Positions 1-7,855 of a stretch of DNA of 35,168 nucleotides are shown piece by piece. The notes below the pieces were generated by a model that was given only the letters and a program-made list of their open reading frames with translations, searched no databases and was not told the DNA's origin. The translations under genes were made by a program, and so were the position numbers. Within the stretch, counting starts at the first letter, position 1, and every line of letters begins with the position of its first letter. This DNA is from an uncultured Candidatus Melainabacteria bacterium (GTDB lineage Bacteria; Cyanobacteriota; Vampirovibrionia; Gastranaerophilales; Gastranaerophilaceae): NCBI GenBank assembly GCA_934699705.1, contig CAKUXD010000018.1, positions 1 through 35,168 of the forward strand, given 5' to 3'.

Positions 1-1025
1 TGGAAGCAGTTTTAGAAGATGCTTACGTTTTATGTGTAAACAAAAAAATCAACTTAATCCAAGACTTAGTTCCAATTTTGGAACAAGTTGCAAGAGAAGG
101 TAAATCATTATTGTTAATCGCAGAAGATGTTGAAGGTGAAGCATTAGCAACCTTGGTAGTTAACACAATGAGAAAAGTTATAAGAGCAGTTGCAGTAAAA
201 GCTCCTGGATTTGGCGACAGAAGAAAAGCAATGTTAGAAGATATCGCTATTTTAACAGGCGGTCAAATGTTCACAGAAGAATTAGGAACAAAATTAGAAA
301 ACATTACAATAGATATGCTAGGTTCAGCAAAACGCGTAACCGTTTCTAAAGATGAAACTACTATCGTTGTTGGCGATGCTACAAAAACAGCAGTTCAAGA
401 AAGAATTTCTTTAATCAAAAAACAAATTGAACAATCAGATTCAGACTACGATAAAGAAAAATTACAAGAACGTATCGCAAAATTATCAGGCGGAGTTGCA
501 GTAATTGAAGTTGGTGCAGCAACAGAAGTAGAATTAAAAGAAAGAAAATTAAGAATTGAAGATGCTCTAAACGCAACAAGAGCTGCAAATGAAGAAGGTA
601 TTGTACCTGGTGGTGGTGTTGCATTGTTAAGAGTTCAACAATATTTAGAAGAAAAATTAAACACAGAAGAATTTACATTAGATGATGAAAAAATCGGTTA
701 TAAGATTTTAACAGCAGCATTAGACATTCCTTTAAGATTAATTGCTAATAACGCTGGTGCATCATCAGATGTAGTAGTTGAATCAGTAAAATCTGAAAAA
801 GATTCTTATGGTTACGACGCTTTATTGAATACATACACAGATATGTTCAAATCAGGTATTGTTGATCCTGCAAAAGTAACTCGTTCAGCCTTGGAAAATG
901 CAGCATCAATTGCAGCTATGTTATTAACAACAGAAGCAGCAGTTGTAGATATTCCAGAAGAAAAATCTGCAACACCAGATATGTCAGCAATGGCAGGCAT
1001 GGGCGGTATGGGCGGTATGATGTAA
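1..1025 (+). CDS. groEL: Chaperonin GroEL (60 kDa chaperonin), 5'-truncated by window edge
   Basis: ATP-dependent protein-folding chaperonin; the tetradecameric cylinder works with GroES in the cytoplasm. The open frame already runs at the window edge (frame starts at base 3), so only about the last 340 of roughly 545 residues are present, beginning in the apical domain. Visible family blocks: IAEDVEGEALATLVVN, VKAPGFGDRRKAMLEDIA, GGVAVIEVGAATEVE, and EDALNATRAANEEG, which holds the Asp needed for ATP hydrolysis (D398 in E. coli). The C-terminus is the usual Gly-Met tail, GMGGMGGMM. groES is not visible and would lie upstream, outside the window. The gene converges on purA, with a shared terminator between them. 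Identification is certain; the start cannot be given. Confidence 0.98.
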   Translation, partial: EAVLEDAYVLCVNKKINLIQDLVPILEQVAREGKSLLLIAEDVEGEALATLVVNTMRKVIRAVAVKAPGFGDRRKAMLEDIAILTGGQMFTEELGTKLENITIDMLGSAKRVTVSKDETTIVVGDATKTAVQERISLIKKQIEQSDSDYDKEKLQERIAKLSGGVAVIEVGAATEVELKERKLRIEDALNATRAANEEGIVPGGGVALLRVQQYLEEKLNTEEFTLDDEKIGYKILTAALDIPLRLIANNAGASSDVVVESVKSEKDSYGYDALLNTYTDMFKSGIVDPAKVTRSALENAASIAAMLLTTEAAVVDIPEEKSATPDMSAMAGMGGMGGMM

Positions 1026-1053
1026 TTTTTAAAAACTTTGTTTTTAAAAATTA
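1023..1053 (+). other. AT-only hairpin overlapping the groEL stop
   Basis: Two 14-nt arms (1023-1036 and 1040-1053) are perfect reverse complements around a ttt loop, starting inside the groEL stop codon. It is nearly all A/T with no U-tract after it, so it is more likely a 3'-end stabilising hairpin or a pause site than the main terminator, which lies 25 bp further on. Confidence 0.5.
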
Positions 1054-1078
1054 CGAGCGAATATATAGTTCATATAAT

Positions 1079-1120
1079 AAACAGGGCGGTGGCTTTTAGC
1101 CACCGCCCTGTTTATATTTT
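1079..1120. terminator. Bidirectional intrinsic terminator between groEL and purA
   Basis: A 15-bp stem (1079-1093 with 1099-1113), GC-rich in the middle (cagggcggtggc), closes a 5-nt loop. T-rich sequence follows on the plus strand, and A-rich sequence precedes it so that it also reads as a T-tract on the minus strand. It sits between two convergent genes whose 3' ends are under 100 bp apart, so it probably serves both. Confidence 0.9.
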
Positions 1121-2393
1121 AAATAAAAATAGTTTGTTCTCTATCTGGACCAACGCTTACAATAGAAATTGGTATTTCAAAGATTTCTTCCAATCGTTTT
1201 AAATAATCTTTTGCCTCTTTTGGAAATTCCTTGTACGATGTCATTTTCGATAAAGAACATTTCCAACCTTTATGAGTTTCATAAATTGGCTCTAAATACT
1301 TATGCTCAAAGACATCTGTTGGATATTCTGTATAAATTTTTCCATTTCTTTTATCTTTGTATGCCGTACAAATTTTAATTTCATCAAAATCGTCAAAAAT
1401 ATCAATTTTAGTAAGCGCCATGGAAGTTAATCCGCTAACAAGCACTGCATATTTAGCGATAACCGCATCAAACCACCCGCAACGACGTGGGCGACCAGTT
1501 GTTGTACCAAATTCATGCCCGATTTCTCTAATTTTATCACCTGTTTTATCAGTAAGTTCAGTGATAAAAGGACCTTCTCCAACTCGTGTCAGGTAGGCTT
1601 TTGAAACACCTACAACTTCATTAATCATTGTTGGTCCATAACCGCTTCCTGTGCCTGCACCGCCACCAATTGGGTTTGAGCTTGTTACAAACGGATATGT
1701 GCCATAATCTATGTCCAGCATTACACCTTGAGCACCTTCAAATAATATCGTTTTGTTTTTGTTTTCAGTTAGCATTTTTTGCCAATTAAAACAAACATAA
1801 GGTTCAAAGATTTTTTTGTATTTAGCGCAAATTTCTAATACTTCTGCTTTTGAATACTCTTTCAAACCATAAACTTCTTTCAATGTTTTATTTTTCAAGG
1901 GTAAGATTATGTCTAATTTTTCTGAAAGAGTTTCTTCATTAAATAAATCGCCGACTTTTAATGCGCAACGAGCCATTTTATCTGTGTAAGTTTGCCCAAT
2001 ACCTTTTCGAGTTGAACCTATTTTACCTTTTTTAACTGTATCTTCTGCCCAACCGTCAACATCTGTGTGCCATGGCATTGTAATTGTCGCAAGCGGACTT
2101 AGTTTAAGTCTTGATAAATCTATTCCTCTGGAGATTAATTCAAGGGTTTCTTGTTCAAAATTTTCAGGTAAAATAACCGTTCCCGCACCAATAAAACAAA
2201 TTTTATCGCCATACAAAATTCCTGACGGAATTAAATGTAATTTATAGGTTTCACCCTTGTAAACCACTGTATGACCTGCATTGCAACCGCCTTGATATCG
2301 AATTATCATATCTGCTTTTTCTGCCAATAAATCTGTAATTTTTGCTTTACCTTCGTCGCCCCACTGAGCGCCAACGACAACTGTGTTTTTCAT
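1119..2393 (-). CDS. purA: Adenylosuccinate synthetase
   Basis: Joins IMP and aspartate using GTP to give adenylosuccinate, the first committed step to AMP; cytoplasmic. The protein has 424 residues, the normal length. N-terminal GAQWGDEGK carries the catalytic Asp13 and NAGHT the catalytic His41, both at the E. coli numbering. Further family blocks are LHLIPSGIL, EGAQGVMLDIDYGTYPFVT, TTTGRPRRCGW and the C-terminal SVGPDREQT. The usual GDEGKGK reads GDEGKAK here, a mild substitution beside the phosphate loop. The ATG is 1 bp after the etfA stop codon, making this the last gene of the minus-strand operon starting at nfnA; it ends at the terminator shared with groEL. Purine synthesis joined to electron-transfer genes is probably transcriptional convenience. 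Confidence 0.98.
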   Translation of the reverse strand: MKNTVVVGAQWGDEGKAKITDLLAEKADMIIRYQGGCNAGHTVVYKGETYKLHLIPSGILYGDKICFIGAGTVILPENFEQETLELISRGIDLSRLKLSPLATITMPWHTDVDGWAEDTVKKGKIGSTRKGIGQTYTDKMARCALKVGDLFNEETLSEKLDIILPLKNKTLKEVYGLKEYSKAEVLEICAKYKKIFEPYVCFNWQKMLTENKNKTILFEGAQGVMLDIDYGTYPFVTSSNPIGGGAGTGSGYGPTMINEVVGVSKAYLTRVGEGPFITELTDKTGDKIREIGHEFGTTTGRPRRCGWFDAVIAKYAVLVSGLTSMALTKIDIFDDFDEIKICTAYKDKRNGKIYTEYPTDVFEHKYLEPIYETHKGWKCSLSKMTSYKEFPKEAKDYLKRLEEIFEIPISIVSVGPDREQTIFI

Positions 2394-2394
2394 T

Positions 2395-3393
2395 TTAGCT
2401 TCTTTCTTTTAATTTTTCAATTAATTTTGGCAGAATTTCAAAAACATCACCGACAATACCGACATCTGCTATTTTGAAAATGGGAGCATTTTTGTCTTTG
2501 TTAATTGCGATAACTTTATCAGAACCTGTCATTCCGACGGTATGCTGAATTGCGCCAGAAATACCACAAGCAATATAAATTTTAGGCACAACTGTTTTAC
2601 CAGTTTGTCCAACCTGCACAGAACTATCTGCAAGCCTCATCTCAACTGCCCCTCTTGAAGCACCAACAGAGCCTCCTAATAAGTTTGCAAGTTCTTCGAG
2701 CATTTCAAAACCTTGTGCAGATTTCATACCTTTTCCACCAGCAACAATGATTTCTGCCTCATCAATTCTTTTATCTGTAAGTTGTTTGTTTGGTTTAAAA
2801 TTAATTAATTCAACTCTTTTTTCAATATTTGATAAGTCAAATTCAACTTCAATAAATTGAGTATCTTTTTCAATTTTACATTCAGATTTTTTCAAAACTT
2901 TTGGTCTGACAGTCGCCATTTGCGGATAGTTTTTACATAAAATTGTCGCCATTAAATTACCGCCAAAAGTCGGGCGTGTTGCAGCTAATTGACATTTTTC
3001 ATTTATATCTAGCTCTGTGCAGTCTGCCGTCAAACCTGTTTTTAAAATTGATGAAATTACAGGCGCTAAATCACGACCTTGAGTGGTTGCTCCAATTAAA
3101 ACAATCTCTGGCTCAAGATTTTTGATGATTTCTAAGGCGATATGCGAATAGTAATCAGTATTATAATCTTTTAAATTTTCTGCTTTTGCGATAAAAACTT
3201 TATCAAAGCCATTTTGGCTTAAAATTGCTTTGTTTTCATCTAAATTTGTACCATTTCCTATTAAAAATGCTGAAATTTCACAATTTTCAAGTTTTTTAGA
3301 TAATTTCTGCGCAACGCAAGCCAATTCTAAAACTACATTTAAAACTTTTCCATTTCTATCTGTTTGAGCATAAATCAAAATTCCTTTAGCCAT
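2395..3393 (-). CDS. etfA: Electron transfer flavoprotein alpha subunit (FixB-type)
   Basis: Large subunit of the soluble ETF heterodimer. It binds the mobile FAD that passes electrons between acyl-CoA-type dehydrogenases and other redox partners. The protein has 332 residues, the usual size. The C-terminal FAD domain is clear: AGGKGMKSAQGF (about 218-229), SVGASRGAVE (242-251), QVGQTGKTV (260-268) and the signature YIACGISGAIQH (273-284). The N-terminal domain (1-190) has the expected GATTQGRDLAP motif. The start overlaps the 3' end of etfB by 8 bp, so the two are translationally coupled. Downstream, purA begins 1 bp after the stop. Confidence 0.96.
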   Translation of the reverse strand: MAKGILIYAQTDRNGKVLNVVLELACVAQKLSKKLENCEISAFLIGNGTNLDENKAILSQNGFDKVFIAKAENLKDYNTDYYSHIALEIIKNLEPEIVLIGATTQGRDLAPVISSILKTGLTADCTELDINEKCQLAATRPTFGGNLMATILCKNYPQMATVRPKVLKKSECKIEKDTQFIEVEFDLSNIEKRVELINFKPNKQLTDKRIDEAEIIVAGGKGMKSAQGFEMLEELANLLGGSVGASRGAVEMRLADSSVQVGQTGKTVVPKIYIACGISGAIQHTVGMTGSDKVIAINKDKNAPIFKIADVGIVGDVFEILPKLIEKLKERS

Positions 3394-4165
3394 TTAACAC
3401 CTCAAGAATTTTTTGTACCGCGTCATCAGCAGAAAGATTTTCAAAAATCTCACCACCTGTTTTTTGTTCAGGCCTAAAAGCCTTACTAACACAGGTTGGA
3501 GAGCCTTTTATACCGACTTTTTCAGGTTCAATTCCAATATCTTCGTATGAATAAAAAGGAATTTCTGCATTCTGAGCCGTTATAAATCCGTTAATTAAGG
3601 GTCTTCTAGGCTCATAATCACATTTTAGCATACATAAAACCGCAGGAAGTTTAACTTTTAAGGTTTCCAAACCATCTTCTACTTCTCGTTTTACAATAAT
3701 ATAGTCATTTTCGACTTTTTCAATTTCTTTTACGTAAGTTACAAGAGCATAACCCAGATTTGTGGAAATTGAAGGTCCTGTTTGTGCTGTATCGCCGTCA
3801 GTCGCGAATTGTCCACATAAAATTAAATCTACATTTTCTATTTTTGATTTAATCGCAGTTGCCAAAGTTCTAGCAGTTGCAACGGTATCTGCGCCTGCAA
3901 ATTTTTTATCAGTAACAACAAATCCACCATCTACGCCGATAGTAATTGCTTTTCGGATAATTTCTTCAGCTTGAGGTGGTCCCATTGTAAGTGTTGTGAT
4001 TTTTATTGAAAAATCCTTGTCTTTTAGTTTTAATGCGGTTTCCAAAGCATATAAATCAAACGGATTGATAACACTTTCCAAACCTTCTCTTTGAATAGTG
4101 TTATTTTCAGTCCATTTGATATCTGCAGTATCTGGAACTTGTTTTACACATACCGCAATATTCAT
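3386..4165 (-). CDS. etfB: Electron transfer flavoprotein beta subunit (FixA-type)
   Basis: Small subunit of ETF, partner of the overlapping etfA. The protein has 259 residues, normal for the family. Seen: N-terminal VCVKQVPDT, INPFDLYALE, and ATDGDTAQTGP at 121-131. From family knowledge, electron-bifurcating ETFs carry a DGDTAQVGP-like segment in the beta subunit, where a second FAD/NAD site replaces the structural AMP site of mitochondrial-type ETF. The motif here matches that form, so a bifurcating ETF is likely but not proven. No acyl-CoA dehydrogenase, CarC or FixCX partner is in the window. The ATG lies 5 bp after the stop of the 57-aa Cys protein, within the nfnA-purA operon. Confidence 0.95.
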   Translation of the reverse strand: MNIAVCVKQVPDTADIKWTENNTIQREGLESVINPFDLYALETALKLKDKDFSIKITTLTMGPPQAEEIIRKAITIGVDGGFVVTDKKFAGADTVATARTLATAIKSKIENVDLILCGQFATDGDTAQTGPSISTNLGYALVTYVKEIEKVENDYIIVKREVEDGLETLKVKLPAVLCMLKCDYEPRRPLINGFITAQNAEIPFYSYEDIGIEPEKVGIKGSPTCVSKAFRPEQKTGGEIFENLSADDAVQKILEVLNG

Positions 4166-4170
4166 GATTG

Positions 4171-4344
4171 TTATTTCTTAGCTTGTTTCATTTGAACATC
4201 TAATGCTGCGTTGTGTGCAAGCATATAAACGGAACAAATTTTGTAATTTTTTAAATACCAAGCACAAGCATCTTGTGTACAAACTTTTTCAAAGTCTGCG
4301 CCTGCTGACATTAGGGGGCAATATGGAATGTTTTTGTCTGCCAT
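4171..4344 (-). CDS. 57-aa four-cysteine protein of the ETF operon, function unknown
   Basis: Small ORF found by reading the gap between etfB and the NfnA-like gene. It starts MADKNIPYCPLMSAG and ends QAKK. Four cysteines (C9, C22, C27, C37) are spaced C-x12-C-x4-C-x9-C, which could hold zinc or an Fe-S cluster. An AWYLKNYKICSVYMLAHNA stretch follows the third Cys. It starts 13 bp after the NfnA-like stop, and its stop is 5 bp before etfB, so it is embedded in the operon. Tight spacing and Cys content make it a credible real gene, possibly a redox accessory protein. I do not recognise a named family, so the role is inferred only from context. Confidence 0.75.
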   Translation of the reverse strand: MADKNIPYCPLMSAGADFEKVCTQDACAWYLKNYKICSVYMLAHNAALDVQMKQAKK

Positions 4345-4357
4345 AATCTTACTATCT

Positions 4358-5191
4358 TTAACCTTTCTTTAATAAGTTACAGTTTTCATCTCTCTTACGT
4401 TCTTGATCTTTATAAATTTTTGTTCTGTTGATAACTTCGTCAAAGTCAATTTCGTGAGCGTTGAAATCTGGACCATCAACGCAAGCAAATTTAACTTCGC
4501 CACCAACAGTAATTCTGCAAGCACCACACATGCCAGTACCGTCAACCATAATAGGATTCATACTAGCTTCTGTGTAAATACCTTTATCACGAGTTAAGTT
4601 AGCAACTGCTCTCATCATTGGCATTGGACCAACTGCAATTGCATAATCAACTTTTTCGTTATTCATAATTCTTTCCAAAACTTGAGTTACAAAACCTTTT
4701 TCACCCAAAGTTCCGTCATCGGTTGTAATAAATAATTCAGTACAAGCATCTTTCATTTTATCTTCCCAGAAGATAAGTTCTTTTGTTCTTGCACCCATAA
4801 TCATATAAACCTTGTTACCAGCTTCTTTGAAGGCTTTTGCAATCAAATAGCAAGGTGCAGCGCCATATCCGCCTGCCAAGCAAACAACCGTACCATATTT
4901 TTTAATATGAGTTGGTTGACCCAAAGGTCCAACTAAATCTGCTAATTCATCACCTACATTTAAATCTGCAAGTTGTTTTGTAGAATAGCCAACAGCCATA
5001 AACACTAATGTTAAAATGCCATTTTCTTTGTCAACATCAGCAATTGTTAAAGGAACTCTTTCGCCATCTTTTGTTGCACGAAATATAATAAATTGACCAG
5101 CTTTTGCGTTTCTTACAACGTAAGGAGCGTCAATTTGAATTTCATATTGATTTGGACAAATTTCTTTTTTTGATAAAATTTTATATGACAA
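4358..5191 (-). CDS. NfnA/SudB-like FAD/NAD(P)- and [2Fe-2S]-binding oxidoreductase subunit
   Basis: Resembles the small subunit of NADH-dependent ferredoxin:NADP oxidoreductase (NfnA) and sulfide dehydrogenase SudB. Order (277 aa from the chosen start): FAD-binding barrel with RVPLTIAD (45-52), NAD-binding domain with LAGGYGAAP (105-113), then the [2Fe-2S] site with D217, C222, C225 and C237 in VDGTGMCGAC...FACVDGPDF. An Asp plus three Cys is the known NfnA ligand set. I chose the TTG at 5189-5191 because AAGGA lies 7 nt upstream and the deduced start site (about 5219) excludes the longer TTG frame to 5221. The large partner (NfnB/GltD-like) is not in the window. First gene of the operon continuing to purA. 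Confidence 0.9.
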   Translation of the reverse strand: MSYKILSKKEICPNQYEIQIDAPYVVRNAKAGQFIIFRATKDGERVPLTIADVDKENGILTLVFMAVGYSTKQLADLNVGDELADLVGPLGQPTHIKKYGTVVCLAGGYGAAPCYLIAKAFKEAGNKVYMIMGARTKELIFWEDKMKDACTELFITTDDGTLGEKGFVTQVLERIMNNEKVDYAIAVGPMPMMRAVANLTRDKGIYTEASMNPIMVDGTGMCGACRITVGGEVKFACVDGPDFNAHEIDFDEVINRTKIYKDQERKRDENCNLLKKG

Positions 5192-5225
5192 TTTACTATC
5201 CTTTATTACTAATAAAATCAAAATT

Positions 5226-5254
5226 ATTATAGCACAAATCTAATTTCATGTATA
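5226..5254 (-). promoter_or_regulatory. Promoter of the nfnA-etfBA-purA operon
   Basis: On the minus strand a perfect TATAAT (5226-5231) is preceded by TATACA (5249-5254) after a 17-nt spacer. The expected start, near 5219, leaves a 27-nt leader with AAGGA (5199-5203) before the TTG at 5191. The -35 hexamer overlaps the -10 of the divergent cytidylyltransferase promoter. Confidence 0.65.
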
Positions 5255-5256
5255 AT
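5251..5256 (+). promoter_or_regulatory. -10 element upstream of the cytidylyltransferase gene
   Basis: Perfect TATAAT on the plus strand; the start would fall near 5263, giving a leader of about 24 nt with the ribosome site ggtggag before the ATG at 5287. No good -35 is visible. It shares bases with the -35 of the divergent operon. Confidence 0.55.
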
Positions 5257-5286
5257 AGAAAAATAAATAAATACAACAGGTGGAGT

Positions 5287-5967
5287 ATGAAAAATATTGC
5301 AATAATTTTAGCATCAGGTACAGGCGAGCGTTTCGGGGAAAATATTCCCAAGCAATTTTTTGAATTTAGGGGTAAGACTTTATTAGAACATGCGCTTGAT
5401 ACTTTTGATAGAAATAAAAATATAGATGAAATTATATTAGTTACAAATCCAAAATTCAGAGATTTAGCAGAAGAAATTTTGGCAAAAAGTAGTTATACAA
5501 AGATTACAAAAGTTTTAAATGGTGGAGCAACGAGAGTTGAGAGTTCTTATATAGGCACAAGTGAAGTTCCAGATGACGCAAATGTGTTAATTCACGACGC
5601 AGTTAGGGCTTTTGTAACCCAAAAAATTATTGATGACAATATTGAAGCCTTAAAAAAATACGAAGCTGTTGGAACAGCAATAGACACAATAGATACAATT
5701 GTTCAAGTAGATGAAAATAGTGTGATTACTGCAATTCCGACAAGAAAGTATTTAAAACGCGTACAAACACCTCAATCCTTCAGAGCAACCTTAATCAAAC
5801 AAGCGCACAGACTGGCATTAAAAGAAGAAAACACAAATTTTACAGACGATTGCGGGTTAATTTTACATTATAAATTAGCGCCAATTCACATAGTAGAAGG
5901 AGATGAGTTAAACATCAAAATTACACATAAAAACGACTTGAAGGTTATTGAAAACATGCTTGGTTAA
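5287..5967 (+). CDS. ispD: IspD/TarI-family cytidylyltransferase (probable MEP cytidylyltransferase)
   Basis: Transfers CMP from CTP to a polyol phosphate. In the MEP isoprenoid pathway the substrate is 2-C-methyl-D-erythritol 4-phosphate; in TarI relatives it is ribitol 5-phosphate. Residues 8-24 show LASGTGERFG...PKQF, the nucleotide-binding loop. HDAVRAFV and the C-terminal LNIKITHKNDL match the IspD/TarI fold. The 226-residue length is typical. I start at ATG 5287, 39 nt inside the longest frame, because ggtggag precedes it directly and the -10 at 5251-5256 would otherwise lie inside the coding region. It sits at the head of a glycan gene cluster, so a polyol-phosphate activation role is a real alternative to isoprenoid synthesis. 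Confidence 0.85.
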   Translation: MKNIAIILASGTGERFGENIPKQFFEFRGKTLLEHALDTFDRNKNIDEIILVTNPKFRDLAEEILAKSSYTKITKVLNGGATRVESSYIGTSEVPDDANVLIHDAVRAFVTQKIIDDNIEALKKYEAVGTAIDTIDTIVQVDENSVITAIPTRKYLKRVQTPQSFRATLIKQAHRLALKEENTNFTDDCGLILHYKLAPIHIVEGDELNIKITHKNDLKVIENMLG

Positions 5968-6076
5968 TATATTTGCCAAAATTTAAAAATAAGTCTGTGT
6001 ATCTTTGCAAAACTTATTAATATTGCATATTTTCAAATAATGTGCGAATATGATTTTAATAACTGAGGAGAAATTT

Positions 6077-6847
6077 ATGCTAAGCAAATACTTTCAATTA
6101 AAAACTAAAACTAAAAAGTTTGATGACGATTTACTTTGGTCAATGGGCGAAATCAAAGGCAAAAAAGTTATTTTGTATGGTGCTGGCGAGGAATTTATTG
6201 AATTAAATAAATTATATTTTTTCAAGGATATTTTAAATATTATTGCTATTGCAGATAAAAAATTTGAAACAGACCCAGTTGAAACATTTGAAGGTATCCG
6301 CGCAATTACGCCAAATCAAATTAAAAATGAAGATTATGAGGTTTTGTTAATTACTAACGAAAATCCTCAATCAATTTTAAATTTTATCTTCAACGATTTA
6401 TGTATTGAAAACAAGGATATAAGAACTATTTTTAATGAAGAAATCCCAAATGAATACGATGATTTAAACTATTTATTTCAATTTGATTTCAACAAGACTT
6501 TGCCAAAATTAATAAAAAAAATTAAAGGTAAATCTGTTATTCTATACGGAGCAACAAATTTTTTAGAACTGATTAAGAAATATTTTAATCTTTCTGAACT
6601 AAATATTATTGGTGTTGCTGATAGAAAATTTTTAAACCATGAGGAGAATGAAGTATTTTTAGGTTATAAAAAATTTTCGCCAGATGAAATTAAATCTTTA
6701 AAACCAGATTATGTATTAGTAGCAACAAAATACTATGTAAATATTGTTGAAGACCTTTATTATGATACATTAAAAGGAACTAAAATTAAGATAAAGCCAT
6801 TAGTAAAAAAAGATTTCTGGACAATAGTAAAAGAGATTTGGGAATAA
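6077..6847 (+). CDS. Duplicated Rossmann-like domain protein in glycan cluster, function unknown
   Basis: 256 residues from the ATG at 6077, chosen because gaggag lies 6 nt upstream; a longer frame from 6050 lacks a site. Two halves repeat each other: GKKVILYGAG (28-37) followed by NIIAIADKKF (54-63), and GKSVILYGAT (151-160) followed by NIIGVADRKF (176-185). Each half continues with a P-(N/D)-(Q/E)-I-K element (79-83 and 202-206). The glycine-rich turn after a beta strand, followed by an acidic strand end, is the shape of a nucleotide-sugar or NAD-binding Rossmann half, as seen in PglD-type N-terminal domains. No catalytic residues can be named. Its place before GT8 and methyltransferase genes suggests a glycan-synthesis role. 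Confidence 0.8.
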   Translation: MLSKYFQLKTKTKKFDDDLLWSMGEIKGKKVILYGAGEEFIELNKLYFFKDILNIIAIADKKFETDPVETFEGIRAITPNQIKNEDYEVLLITNENPQSILNFIFNDLCIENKDIRTIFNEEIPNEYDDLNYLFQFDFNKTLPKLIKKIKGKSVILYGATNFLELIKKYFNLSELNIIGVADRKFLNHEENEVFLGYKKFSPDEIKSLKPDYVLVATKYYVNIVEDLYYDTLKGTKIKIKPLVKKDFWTIVKEIWE

Positions 6848-6916
6848 TTAAATATTCTTGAAATTAAGTAAATATTGTTTATATCAGAAATATTTGAACT
6901 TTTCCAGAGGTTAATT

Positions 6917-7774
6917 ATGCCAATACAAGTAGTATTTATAACAGATGAAAAATATGTTATGCCAACAACAGTTGCTATAACTTCAATCATGGAAAATAAG
7001 AAAAAATCGACATCGTACCACTTTTATATTTTAGGAAAAGATTTAAGCCTTACATCAAAAAACAACATAAATAAATTAAAAACAGATAACACAGAAATTA
7101 CAATAATAGACTCAACAAAAGAACTAAATTTCAAATCAGGTGCAAATGCGCATGTTTCAAAAACTGCGTGTCTGAAATTTTATTTGCCAGAAATATTAGA
7201 AAATTTAGACAAAGTTTTATATCTTGATAGTGATATAATCGTTCAAAAAGATTTAACAGATTTATATGAAACAGATATTTGCGATTATTATTTAGCATCT
7301 TGCCTAGATGCTTTGGCGACAACTGCATTATACGATAGTCATTACTTTAATTCTGGAGTTATGCTGTTAAATCTCGAAAAAATGAGAAAAGATAATATTC
7401 CAAACAAGTTAATTGAATATAAATTAACGAAAAACAACACCTTTATGGATCAAGACGCATTTAACAATGTTTGTAAAGCAAGTATAAAAATATTGCCAAG
7501 TAGATATAACTTTTTGATAATGTTAATGAATAGAAATAAAAAACATATAGATGTAAAATTTTTTGATGAAGATTTTGATAAAACTGCTAAAAAAAATTAC
7601 AAAAAATGCTCAATAATTCATTATGCCTACAAATATAAACCTTGGGAATATAATTTAAAAGATATTACAAAAATATTTTTAAAATATTATAACAAATCTC
7701 CGTATAGAAAACATAAATTAACTTTGAGAAACATGAATAAGTTTGAAATACTGTTAAAAATATTATTGGGTTAA
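6917..7774 (+). CDS. Glycosyltransferase family 8 protein
   Basis: Retaining glycosyltransferase of the GT8 fold (as in LPS galactosyl/glucosyltransferases and glycogenin); probably adds a hexose to a surface glycan, at the inner face of the cytoplasmic membrane. Seen (285 aa): N-terminal VVFITDEKYVMPTTVAITSI, the metal-binding LDSDII (DSD at 104-106), the acceptor/UDP block FNSGVMLLNL (144-153), MDQDAFN (177-183) and the C-terminal IIHYAYKYKPW (233-243). These are the family motifs in the expected order. The ATG at 6917 has agagg 6 nt upstream; an earlier start in the frame has no site. The donor sugar cannot be told from sequence. Confidence 0.92.
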   Translation: MPIQVVFITDEKYVMPTTVAITSIMENKKKSTSYHFYILGKDLSLTSKNNINKLKTDNTEITIIDSTKELNFKSGANAHVSKTACLKFYLPEILENLDKVLYLDSDIIVQKDLTDLYETDICDYYLASCLDALATTALYDSHYFNSGVMLLNLEKMRKDNIPNKLIEYKLTKNNTFMDQDAFNNVCKASIKILPSRYNFLIMLMNRNKKHIDVKFFDEDFDKTAKKNYKKCSIIHYAYKYKPWEYNLKDITKIFLKYYNKSPYRKHKLTLRNMNKFEILLKILLG

Positions 7775-7855
7775 TTAAGTAACATAAATTGATTTGAGCT
7801 TTTGTTTGTAATACAATTGACGATGTAGCTAATTTATATATTGTCAACAGAGATT

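Noticed and set aside
812..1000. Minus-strand ORF inside groEL
   Set aside because: Opposite-strand shadow of a highly conserved gene, with no ribosome site or promoter.
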